Part shown: positions 27,700-38,627 of the stretch, piece after piece
Layout: every line of letters starts with the position of its first letter
How positions within the stretch are numbered: the stretch's first letter is position 1
From: Pagrus major
Lineage: Eukaryota; Chordata; Actinopteri; Spariformes; Sparidae
Reading direction: 5' to 3'
Assembly: GCF_040436345.1 (NCBI RefSeq)
Contig: NC_133223.1
Coordinates: 11,663,113-11,727,112, forward strand
DNA length: 64,000 bases
Made by a program: the position numbers and the translations under genes
Notes under the pieces: generated by a model
Seen by the model: only the letters and a program-made list of their open reading frames with translations
Told to the model about the DNA's origin: nothing
Database searches by the model: none

Positions 27700-28080
27700 A
27701 AAGGAGCATGATACATCACTCAGAAACCTGACATAATATCTGGTGGCTCAGTAACATCTGTGGGGGTAGAGACTTGGTGCCGGTCCAAAAGCCCCATCCC
27801 AGGACTGGGAGCCACTCCAAGGCAGTAGGTGAGGAGAGCAAGGTCGTCCACGGACAACCGCATGAGCCAGGCCCTGCTACCTGGCCCTCATATAGCCCAC
27901 CGGCCAGAAAGTAGAAACTAAAGTGCAGATAAGCGTGAGCATGCTGCCCCAGTAGTCTCTGACTGAATGACAGGGCTTTCCTAAAAGCCTCTAAATGCAG
28001 GATGTAGGCTTCAGCGTACTTGGAAACTAGAGCTGATGAGGGTGGAGGGAGATGGAGGACTGTATTCTCTGTCAAAGTGA
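27700..28080. repeat. unidentified repeat-like segment
   Basis: GC-richer island with a 119-codon minus-strand frame at 27716-28075 (AYILHLEAFRKALSFSQRLL). The plus strand has many stops. It sits beside a retroelement-like segment and may be part of it. No family assigned. Confidence 0.25.
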
Positions 28081-28599
28081 AGCAGATGGACTTTTTAGTG
28101 AAGGATATTTTTGATTTGTGCCCAGGGAGAATACTGCTTAGTGACTTTAGACTGAACTAAAAGAAACCACTTCATCTCTGGCACATCCTGTATGACTCTA
28201 ACTCTGCTTCAGGCATTTTAAAATAAGGATTCCATATTGACAAGGGCTGTTTTTTAACGAGTGGCGACATGATGAGAGCACCACAAGCACTTTTTTTTCT
28301 GAATAAAAACACATTTCACTCCCAGGCAGTGGCGCTAACCCAAACCCTTACCCTTCATAATACCTTCTACTCCTCACGTTTCACAAACTGACCTGGGAAA
28401 AATAGCAGGTCGAGGCCTCTGCTGATTTCTTCACATATCGTGGATTACTTTCACCACCACACTGATAAAAAAATGTCTATCCATGTATCTCCCTTCCGTT
28501 TTCAACTTAACATATCTTAAAAACCTATCTATGATTGATCAAAAATGATTTCAAAAGCATAGTGCCAGTCCACCATTTTAATCCACCCCCGTTCCTTTG

Positions 28600-28815
28600 C
28601 CTTTCCTTTCTTACCATCTCTTTCCCCATTGTGGCCAAAGATTGGTATCAGCGCCAGATTTGTGCAGAACTATCACGCCTGCAACATCAGAGGGCTGGCC
28701 CTGAATGCATCTGGTTTTATTGTGGAAAAGGTCAGCATTTAGAGAGGGGGAAATCATCCTATCACAGCTGGGGAAAGGGGAGTGGGGGTGAGAAAAAGGA
28801 AGAGTCCAGGTAAGG
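28600..28815 (+). pseudogene. retroelement gag-like zinc-knuckle remnant
   Basis: Plus-strand frame reading ELSRLQHQRAGPECIWFYCG then KGQHLE. The C-x4-C-G-x3-H spacing resembles a decayed CCHC zinc knuckle of a gag polyprotein from an LTR retrotransposon. The frame ends in low-complexity Lys/Glu. No polymerase domain was recognised nearby. Confidence 0.3.
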
Positions 28816-28899
28816 AGAGAGGAAGCATGAGCGGACTGTACTCAAGAATCGTTGTTGGTAATCAAAAAGGACAAGCGCTCATCCATCCCAGCAGCAGAT

Positions 28900-29530
28900 G
28901 AGCTTCTGTCTGCTGCTCATACACTCAAAGAATGAATAATCTGAAGGTTTTTGCATAGTTGGACAACTGTAAGTTCATCTTGGGCAAACTGGTGAAGTTG
29001 GTTACCAATCATCCTCAGCTTCCAGTCTCCCTGTAGGAGCTCTAATCCAATGTGATAAGCCAGTGCACTAGCACTAAAGTATCCAGTGTGGAGGCACCAC
29101 TGCCTCCTCAACCATACCGAGCCAAGACCTCCCTCTGACTTCGTGGAGGTGTCTGCATGGATCCCAAACATCACAAGCCCCCACACCCATTCTCTTTAAC
29201 AACTCCCAGGTTTGGAAATGACAGATATGGCTCTGGATGGGCAGGAGAAAATGTGGTGTCTTGATGTTTCCAACTGACCAGGGATAAGCCAGAACGGATA
29301 TATGGCTGGATAGGCAATGAGATTGAGATATGGGGGTCTCCATCTGACCGAAGGCTTCAAAAGAGTTGTGGTGTTGGTCCGCCGAGGGCCCAGATGAGGC
29401 TTAAGACATAAATGATTGAATACCAAGATGACCTATGGTATTAATGGTGTCCAGGAAGCAGCTCACCATCCACTTTTTTTTCCATTATTTGCCTTGCTTT
29501 GTCCTGAAGGAAACCTGTTCAGGCCCAAAA
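28900..29530. repeat. unidentified repeat-like segment beside the gag-like remnant
   Basis: Several overlapping minus-strand frames of 70-90 codons (29196-29426, 29074-29343, 28917-29186) that appear to follow one another with frameshifts, suggesting an old decayed coding element. I cannot name a domain in them. Confidence 0.3.
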
Positions 29531-29539
29531 TGGTGCCAG

Positions 29540-30106
29540 GCCTGGGTGGTATATTGATAGCGTGATATGAGACTATATAACGTCTCAGATTTTGGATATA
29601 TTGTGATATGGCATGAGTTTTGTCCTTATCTAGTTTTCCAATAGTTAGTCCAATTTGTAAGAAACTTATCAAATATTGTCGCTTTGTGGCAGACCTGACC
29701 TAAAAAACCCGAGGGGTCGGTGTTTGACGAGTTTCGGAACGAGACTCAGAATTCAACTTCCTTACAAACTGGACCTTTAAAGGCTGCATTAGAGTAAAGT
29801 GATGTCATCTTCTGAACTTACCAGACTGTTCTACCTTTACTAATACTTACCTTTACCCACTTAGTCATTATATCCCCATAAATGATTATTATTTATCAAA
29901 AATCTCAACTTTTGATAATATTTTGCACAATACCAACAGTCATCCCTACAGTACTGTTGTTGATATCGAGGTATTTGGTTAAAAATGATTGTGATAATTG
30001 ATTTGTCACCCAGTTTTGGGGAGATAAAATATCTAGATATATATCAAGTATCGCGATACAGCCTAAAAATATCACAATATTATTTGAAGGCTGTACCGCC
30101 CAGCCC
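29540..30106. mobile_element. MITE-like DNA transposon with terminal inverted repeats, split by a nested element
   Basis: Begins GCCTGGGTGGTATATTGATA and ends GGCTGTACCGCCCAGCCC. The reverse complement of the end (GGGCTGGGCGGTACAGCC) matches the start. The interior is rich in GATATCG-type steps, and the whole resembles a very abundant teleost non-autonomous element. No ORF. A second element is inserted at about 29638-29775. Confidence 0.7.
29638..29775. mobile_element. nested short inverted-repeat element
   Basis: About 138 bp bounded by AGTCCAATTTGTAAGAAA on the left and TTCCTTACAAACTGGACC on the right, which are inverted copies. It interrupts the 29540-30106 element, whose sequence resumes as TTTAAAGGCTGC. 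Confidence 0.6.
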
Positions 30107-30224
30107 TCTGGTTCTGTTTGAGGAACATGTGAAACATGTTGAATCAAAGAAATCAACAACCCTCCAGCTCATCTAAGGACATCAGCAGCTTCCTTATTAA
30201 GCTGAGCTCTTTTTACTTGCTGCG

Positions 30225-30365
30225 AAGATACTGATGACAGCCATAATGTGTCTGCCTGTCCCACAGGACACTTAGCTCTGGACTGTCCCAATCACAAGAC
30301 TAATTGTATAATTAGGCCAGCTCCGTTGGGGATGGGGCACCTTTTGGCCCTTCGCAGACACTTGC
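30225..30365 (+). pseudogene. second zinc-knuckle-like remnant
   Basis: Frame reading NVSACPTGHLALDCPNHKTN, with the GHxxxxC half of a CCHC knuckle; the spacing before the His is one residue short. It lies on the far side of the MITE from the remnant at 28600, so both may come from one disrupted retroelement. Confidence 0.3.
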
Positions 30366-31539
30366 CATGGTAAATGACAGTATATCTCACAAACTATCAA
30401 AGCTTATCCATCTTAGTGACACTAAACCTTGAGAGATGGCGGTATTTTATTAACATGACTGATAGTTGGGCAAAAATCTAAAAAACATGGGATGAAACTC
30501 TCAAGAGGGCACTTAATGTGTGGTGGTTATAAATGTCCAGTGTTTACATTCTCTGCCTGGTTTTAGAAGCATTACTTATTCTGTTTAAGTCTATTCTCAC
30601 ATTTCATTGCAGATGTTTGAATATAAACTGTTTTCCTCCAGCCATCAGATTATGTATTCATCAGTTCAGTGGGAGGCTGCAGAGTGGTGCTTTTCCATCA
30701 CCACTGCACTGGTCCTGAGGAGAAACACGAGGGCCCCTCCCCTGCACCGACACGGAGAGTCCTTATTTCCCTACTACAGCCCCTCCTTAGATTTTCAGCA
30801 TCACCATGCACATCATTATCGTTGTCAAAAGTTGTGCGCGGAGTATGAACTCTCGGTGATGTGGGGGGGAGGGCTGTGGCAGGCAGGCGCTGCCCGGGGG
30901 GAGCCGGGAAGGAGGAGGGGTGACGCGCAGGTGTCGGTGCCTCAGTTCTGACCGGCCGTGGCGAGGTTAGGACACCTCTCCATCCAGGAGGGCCCCATAG
31001 GCGCCCTCATTACGCAGGCCCCCGTAGCACGGAGCGGCGTGCGCATGGAGCGGAGAGGTGCGACTCCTTACGCTCAAAGTCTACCTCTCCCACCTGGCCT
31101 CTGTCTGTCTGTCACAGCTCCTATAGGGAGGACTCCCAATATGAATTATAATAAGCATAATAACAACCGTGTGGATGCAGGGAGACTGAACGGCTATTGT
31201 TAATGGCGAGTTATTAGAGCCGGTTAGAGATGTCACATAAACTGAGAGCAATGAACTGAGTCATCACTTTAAAAGTTGGATATTATTGCGCTAATCCTGC
31301 TCTCAGTTTGTTTCCAAGAGTTTAAAAAAATGATCGAACTTCTCCTCTTTGAAACCTTCGGTCATTTCCGTGGATGTGCGCTTTATATTTCATGATGCCC
31401 GGGTGCCTGGGAAAGTCGTAGTATGTTAAACGAATGAAGTTTCTCCAAACTTCCCCGCTGCACACTGTGACCGAGATTCAAAGGGCAAGTGGTGCTTCAT
31501 TAACCGTATCCCCATTTACTTTAGATCCCCCCTGAGTCT

Positions 31540-32000
31540 CAGAGAGAGCGGATTAATGTCAATTACCTGTCATTTTGCAACACCTACAATATGTTACGTC
31601 GGCGCGGGCTTAATGGCAACACAGAAACACACACACACACACAGAGAGAGAGACACACACAAAATGTGAATTTTTAATGAGAGCAGAGAAACTTCACGTT
31701 TTAATTTGTTTCATTTGAACGACTTAGATTTGTCTCCGCTGTTTACTGAGCTGCAGTCTGAATTTTACTGGTGATTAAAACTGAGCGTTATCTGTCACTT
31801 TTTATAGAGCAGGCGCAGGCCTAATCTGCTTAAAACAAACGACTAATTAGGCGCCAAAAATAGTGTAATTGTTTCCTAAATCCCAATTAGCAGGCTGCTT
31901 GGATTACAACAACTTTTAACTATTTAACAAGCTAATGAATGCAGATTAGTTAGTGATTATTTATTATGTTTCAATAAAGCAGATTCGAACTAATAACTGT
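31540..32000. promoter_or_regulatory. candidate enhancer, homeodomain-core-rich
   Basis: Dense TAAT/ATTA cores: GTCAATTACCTGTCATTT, GACTAATTAGGCGCC, CCCAATTAGCAGGCTGC, GATTAGTTAGTGATTATTTA. No coding frame. A CA/GA tract (31628-31657) lies inside. Inference. Confidence 0.4.
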
Positions 32001-33685
32001 CACCAGCTCAGCCCGGACGTGATCTCCCCAGTATAATGTCCCGCCATGCATGAAGACCGCACTAAACAAGAAGCCAGAGTACTGGACAAAGAAAACACCA
32101 TCAAGCTCGAGGACCAATGAGGGGTTTCTTTCACTTTTCAATCACTCCTAGTCGTGGCCGGGATTAAGAGAGGGCTCTTGACTCTCTCTTTCACACAAAA
32201 CCAAGAGTGCTTGTCAGCAACTTGAAGGGAAAAAAGAAGAGAATAATACGTGAGTCCAGGGTTATCGTGTTTAATTGGATTAGATGGTGTCATGTTGAAG
32301 TCCGGAGCATGACAAACAAGAGATAGACGGCCGGGATACACACGTCCCTGTCCCGCCAGGAGAACATTTAATCAAATAAACGCAACATTAAAGACATTTT
32401 GTTGCTGTTTTATTTTAGAAAATAATTTATAAATGTCCCAAATCTTTCATAGAAAGAGTGCACGTCTTGTTGTGCCCTCCATATAAAAAAAAAAGAAGAG
32501 AACACGCTGAGGATGAGAGCTGTGGCGCTGGAGAGGTTCATATTGTCGGGATTGTGTTGTTGGCTGTGCGCTCTGCTCATCTGTGCGTCAAGCAGCGGCA
32601 GCAATAACAAGGTGCGCGCAGCTGTGCGTGCAGGTGCGCGGCCTCCACCTGCTCAACGGCACAGAGAGAGAGAAAGGAAAGGAGAGGGAGAGGGAGAGAG
32701 ACGGGGGTGGGGGGGTGGAGATCAAAAGCTTGGTTTTCGATTGTGAAGGGAAATAGGAAATTATCACCGGATTCACGTCGGTGCGGTTCAGCTTTACCCA
32801 CCTTTAAACGTGCGAAAGAAGAGAGAATGGGTGAAAAGAAAAAACTTTGAGCTGTTGACACAGCATTTTATTCCCCCGGTGGATCAGAAGTTCTGGGTGT
32901 CCCAACAAAGTCTGCTGGTGCTCAAACACATCATCTCTGAATCGAAACAAACAAAAAAAAAAGACGTGCGATGAAAAGAAGGCTCTAATGGAGGACCCTC
33001 AGATATTAACAGCGTCCAGGTAGACCCGGCGGAACAAAGAGAGAGCAGAGCGGGATCAGACGCGCATCAGTGCGGGCACACGTCCCGCATATCTGCCTGA
33101 GAAGTTGCGCAGTCGAATTTTTGAGAATTTGTTTCTGAGAATGTTTAATCACATTTTCAACGGGAGAAAAATGCGCAACCATCACTCTGCTTTTTTTTCT
33201 TTGTCTTTCTTTCTTTCTTTCTTTTTTTCTTTTTAACATTTTACTACCTAATTAGCTGCTGGAGGCAGGTGTGAGATGTGATGTCTGTGCGGCCGCAGAC
33301 CTGCTCGTTTTATGAGGTGCTGGGACTTTTTCTTTCTCCTTTAAACTGTCTGCGTCGGGCCGAGTAAACTTTTCTATTGGTCTGTCTTGTCTGGTGCGTT
33401 CAGGGACAGCAAAAAAAACAACAAACAAACAAACACACACACACAAACAAATCCCATGAGCTCATCAAGGTGGGGGGAACTACTCTAAATGAATTAAACC
33501 GGGGAGATAGTTGGAGATAAAAATAATGAACTTGAGCTGCAGTGAAGTTGAAGTGGAAACTTATGAGAGTACCTTCCGGGGCCAGATGGATACTTGAGGT
33601 TTAAAAAAAAAAAAAAAGAAGAAACGAAAAAAGATGCAGAGACTTTTTGTCGCTCTGTAACGAGTCTCATTACCATGTCTCCCCT

Positions 33686-33731
33686 CCACCACCACCTCCT
33701 CCTCCTCCTCCTCCTCCTCCACCACCACCAC
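33686..33731 (+). repeat. (CTC/CAC)n trinucleotide run
   Basis: CCACC and CTC units; proline- and histidine-rich frames across it are artefacts. Confidence 0.9.
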
Positions 33732-35219
33732 CCCGACACCCTTCCCTCACTCCTGGCAACAGCAGACAAAGCGGGCGGGTTTTTAGTGGTCTCCGCCGGG
33801 GCCGCTCAGCCTTTGATCTGAGCCCGTTAAGGAGAAGGGAGTCTGGGGGGAGTCAGGCCGAGAGGAGGGCTGTAGAGGAAGGTAAAGTCACCTTACAAAT
33901 ATTCTTTTAACTCGTCTGTAAAAACTAGAATTTAATCTAGGAGAGAGCACCTCTGAGGTTAGGATGTATGAAGAAGTCGTTCTGTTATATCATATTATAT
34001 CACATTGACCCGCCAGGTAAACTCTAAAAGAAACCTAAACTCTGCAGGAAGCATGGAGGGCCTTCACGTATGGAGGCCTGGACCAGTCTGGTGGCTTACA
34101 TTAAATGGAGATGGACGGCTCCCCGCCCATCACCTTTAAAACAGACAGGCTGGGCTGCAGCCACATCACCACAACATCCAAAATCTATATGCTACACCTG
34201 CCTGGAGGAAATGTGTTTCCAGATTTGACCTGCAGCTGCAGAATAACCTGCACCAATATGAATAAAATCAACTGTAGATAAATGTATGTTTGTTTGGAAA
34301 ATTTATTCAGCTTTACTTGATGTTCTGGTGGCATCAGAGAGATTTATGTCACAATATAAAAAAGAAAAAGTTGAACATGTGTGATGGTGATTGCTGTCTC
34401 GCCGCTGCTTCGTCCCCTCGGACTGCCCTGCTGACGGGGACATTCAGACAAAAGCTCTCCTCAAATGAAGTTAGTAATGGTCCACATGTGCCGGATCACT
34501 CAGGCAGCACAGACAGGCCGCGGTGAATTTCATATCATGCAAACACACTGAGGGGGAAGAAAAAAAAAAAAGAGGAGGCAGGACATGCGCCTGTCAGCAG
34601 TGGAGGAAATAAAAGGCTCTGCGCTCAAAAAGAAGAAAGAAATCTGTGTGCTTTTTGTAGTTTTTTGGAGGAAAAATATCAAAGAAATATTCCTTTAAAA
34701 TCCGTTTTCAATCAGAATAAAGTGGCTGATAATACTGGAGAAATACACAGTGTGGTCATGGATGCTCGCCTGGCATTACAGTGTGTAGGATACAAAATCA
34801 ATAAGAGTGAAGAAAAAATAAAAAAGGTAGAAGATTTCTATTAACATAGCATGGTTTTAAATTAATCCGCCTTTTTATGGGCACGCTCGTTCCGAAAATA
34901 ATTTACTCTTAAATTACATCTTTAATTAAAAAAAAAGAAAAGAAAAAAAGGTGCAATCAGTTTTTCTTGCAGCTGAATTATTCCAAATATATTTTTCAAA
35001 TTCAATCCAATAATTCTTATTTAAGAGGAAAGTAAAAAAATAACCAATTTCCTTTTAATTTAAAGCCTTTAATTATTATTTTGGAAAGCAAAAATTGATG
35101 AAGGGAGAAAGGAAAAAAGAAGAAGAAGCATTTTGTTGTCTCCCTCAGGGCTGAAGGTCTCCTTAAAAAAATTACCAGCTGACTGACACAATTTCTCAGA
35201 GGATGGCCTTGTTGCAGCA

Positions 35220-35880
35220 GCTGAAATGAAAACATTTTAAACAATGATCCTAAATATTGAAACAGAGTTAATTAGCTTCAACTAAATGTTTTCTGCTGAT
35301 CAGCTGTTATATTTCGAGACGTCTCTGCTAATAGGTTAACCCTCCTCAAACTGTGCTGCAGCCGCAGTAACGAGCTATTTTTATTGCTGTAGAATAATCT
35401 TTCGCTGCAATTACTTTGTCATATATTGTCATTAGAAGTCTATTAAAACATCAAGTCATTATTTGGGCATCCCCGGGCGGGGAATTAGAATAAAACCATC
35501 TTTGCCACACGGGTCCCATTTAGATTAATGGAAAAATATGTAAAACATTTCGTTTTAATTTTCCTCTGACAGTGTTTTGCATACATGCATTTTCTCCGCC
35601 TGCGCTGTCCCTCATAATTTATGAAAGCAATCTCGACCAACACATTACCGGGCTATGAAATACTGCTCGCAGCCTAATTGATTCCCGTCACAATTTGGTG
35701 AGGTTATAATCGTGTTAATTGTAATTTACTCTCTCAGGGAATAGCGGAGAGATGTATTTAAATAAAACTGCCGAGCGGACTGAGAAGATTATATCAGTTC
35801 CACGCATAATAGAAATGTCATGTAGAATTACACAGCGCAGGCAGACAGGGATGCATTCCTCTAATCAACAGAGATGTCAC
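35220..35880. promoter_or_regulatory. strong candidate enhancer block in the zic5-clybl desert
   Basis: About 650 bp without simple repeats, with many TAAT and ATTTGCAT-type cores: GAGTTAATTAGCTTCAAC, ATTAGATTAATGG-like, CAGCCTAATTGATTCCCG, GTGTTAATTGTAATTTAC and CTCTAATCAACAG. The uniform complexity and lack of mobile DNA make it the best conserved-element candidate in the window. Conservation not tested. Confidence 0.45.
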
Positions 35881-37799
35881 TGAAATCTTTTTGCTTTTTC
35901 GACCTCAAGTGTTGCTCAGCTGCAAAGTCGTCAAAGGATGTTGTCTGTTTCAGGTTTAATCAGAGGAGTGGAGGGGAGGGCAGAGAAAGTGTGGATGTTG
36001 GCGGATATATCACAAAGAGCAGGGTTATTGGATGGAACAGGGGGGGGAAAGGTAATATATGTGGCACACAAACACTCAGGGGATTGTTTTGTTAAACATG
36101 GCCCAAATCATTTCCTGATCATCCTCTGAAGAGTTGCCCTTTCTGCTTGGTCCCTGCGTGATGCCCTGTGCTGCTTCCTCTGCTTACAGATCTTCCTTCC
36201 TGTCTGTGCTGGGGACACCTGTTGGTGCAGAGCAGCTCGGAAAAGCTAAGTTGTCCCGTCAGACTGGAACCTCTTTCACCACTGAAGTCACCTGGTGAGC
36301 CTCTGTTGAAGTCTGAGTGCTGGATATATTCACAGCCAAGGACTTTGTGCAGTCTATTGTGCAGTTCAACTGTACTCGGAGTCAATAGGGACAGTCTAAG
36401 CTGGTTTATTAAACACTTACTGGAGGGGAAACATGACATCTTAAAGCATTTCATGTTTAATTCAGCGATCTGAAGGAAACACTGACAGCTTTCTGGAGTT
36501 TTAACATGTATTAATGTTTCTGTCTTTTCATTTTAACACGCTGATGGAGACAAAACTTTTTAAATCAAACCGACAGAGTGAGGCTGTGAATGCTCTAACT
36601 CATAAAGACGAAAACACCTTTTCATATATTTTGCAGCTCTCTCTTTAATTTTAACATCTACTGTTGTACACTGGTGGCTGTCTTTGATTTTTAACGTGTG
36701 TTCACGGTGACAAAACTTTGTCGTACATGAAATGAAACCAGAAGGTGAAACTGTGAAACTCTTAGGAACAGCTTTTTATTTGTATGCAAGCAAAAAAATA
36801 AAGTTTAAAAAGTCACAGTAAAGTGTTCCGAGGTTCGATCATAATCTGCAGTCAGTTTTAATGACACAACACACACAGGCACACACAAAAAGACATGATT
36901 TTAAGCAATCAGTGCACAAACATCTCTTTCAAATGCTATACCATTTAACTGGACCGAGTTCAAGACTTCGCCAACATCTATGTTAAAGATCCGCAGAGCC
37001 TCACAAAATGGCTCTCCCCAAATAATGATGTTGATTTACTTAATGAAAGTCATACATAATAGCAGTTTTGTCCACCAACCTCAGGGTATAATAGTTAGAG
37101 CGGGTGAAAACAAACAAACAAGCTGAATGTGAATTCCCGACAGAAAAAGTGAGCCAGGGGTGAGAGAAATATGTGGCCAAATGCCAAAGAGACAGCTTAC
37201 TGTTTAGGGTCTTTGGCTGGGGCGCAGGAGTGGTTTCGATCTTTTTGTCTGGCCTGGCCTGGCACAGACCACAGTCCTGCCCCAGACACAATAGCTCATA
37301 CAGTATGGGAGAGAGAGGGAGAGAGCAAGGGAGAGAGAGAGAGATGAGTGGATGAGGTGGGGTAGGGGAGGTATGGTGCCTTTCATTACCATGGTCACCA
37401 ATGGCACTATTAACCATTCAACACCCCCCCAATTATCCTCCCATCCACAGTCAGAGAGACAAAGCCTCGGTCCTGGTCTGCTGGAGCAACATGGCCACTA
37501 ATCTGTCTCACTCCAACATCACACCCACTTCACTGTCTCTGGAAGTCAGACGTGCACAAGCGCTCCACAGAGCCCCATTGTACTTTTATTTGTGACAGCA
37601 CAACGAACGACTTTACTGAACTTGTCCAGGAGTTCATTTTTTACATTTTTTTTTATGGACCATTTAAAACTGTGGATAAGATGAAGCAGTTTATGAAGAC
37701 GCTGATAAAAACAGGTGATGCTCACCTAGAAACAACAGCAAGTTAATCTGTCTGTGTTAAATGAGAGATCAGGTAAAGAATACTGCCGCAGCATGTGCA

Positions 37800-38531
37800 T
37801 GTATGCGGTGTTTATTTTTCGTACAGGTCATGGTGCGTCTGACGCCACACGCCTTCTCCATCAAGACCACAGGCTCACAGCTGCCACGGAGCGAGCTGCG
37901 TGTCTTTACTAAGGAGGCTGACACACACAAAAAAAAGCCAAATCGTGAGTTTACGCACTTCCATCTGAAAGACTTTGATGTGTGTGAGTCAGGCCCTGGG
38001 CAGGGGGCTGAGGCCTGACTGGAAGGGCTGGGGCCTAATGAATAGATTCTACAACAGTGGCTTGTTGTGTTTGTTTACCCTTTCGCCCAGCTGCCTGGAC
38101 CGTGGAGATGGGGGAGCATTCATCATGACCTGGGAGAGATGGGGAGGCATGGGCACAAACACGCTATAGAGAGCGACATGATGGCGCACACACACGGCAG
38201 AGTGTGCCAAGAAAGTGCCCACACAGGGCAATAATCCTCAACACTTCAAGACGCAGGGATCTGCTGTCGCCGTGTGCAGGTTTTCTACCTCTGAAAACAT
38301 CTGAAGGTAGATTTTAACTCTAACTGTCACAACAATCAGATGAATTGAATCAAACATTGATTAAAAACTTAAATTTAAACCACAATGTCCACTTTTGTCA
38401 GAAACCATATTTTATAAGCTTTTTCAGAGTGCGGCTTTTGTCATGAAGCCTGCGACATTTCCAGTCTCCTTCAACCTTTTCTGTCAGGGGTTCAATTCCG
38501 TTGTTCTCCCAGTTTCTTCTCACGGGTCGTG
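37800..38531 (-). other. clybl: clybl 3' UTR (putative)
   Basis: Sequence after the clybl stop on its strand. An AATAAA on the minus strand lies at 37816-37811. A further candidate site is near 36780. A plus-strand open frame (about 37828-38018) overlaps this stretch; see findings. Confidence 0.4.
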
Positions 38532-38627
38532 TTATTTCTCTGGCACCACGACGGAGAGGGTTAGGATGTTCTGCGCCTGCTTCACCGAGGGCATGTCAAT
38601 CATGCTGCCGCGGAAGGTGAACGCGCC
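38532..38627 (-). CDS. clybl: clybl last coding exon (window residues 227-257)
   Basis: 96 nt after acceptor CTCAG, ending at TAA (38534-38532). Encodes GAFTFRGSMIDMPSVKQAQ and ends VVVPEK. The aspartate in SMIDMP corresponds to the catalytic residue of human CLYBL. Confidence 0.95.
   Translation of the reverse strand, partial: GAFTFRGSMIDMPSVKQAQNILTLSVVVPEK

Larger units (their letters stand above)
23541..38530. other. gene desert between zic5 and clybl
   Basis: No complete gene is supported over 15 kb. It contains repeat-poor AT-rich blocks listed as candidate enhancers (23800-25400, 31540-32000, 35220-35880), a transposon cluster at 27700-30500, GC-rich stretches at 30700-31080, a CTC/CCA trinucleotide run (33686-33731) and GA tracts (37311-37345). 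Deserts next to developmental regulators commonly hold enhancers. Confidence 0.6.

Noticed and set aside
30607-30951. 114-codon plus-strand frame
   Set aside because: GC-rich region with no domain, no splice support and biased Gly/Arg content.
36119-36473. Overlapping 100-111 codon frames on both strands
   Set aside because: No similarity recognised, no splice signals that extend the frame, and frames on both strands point to chance.
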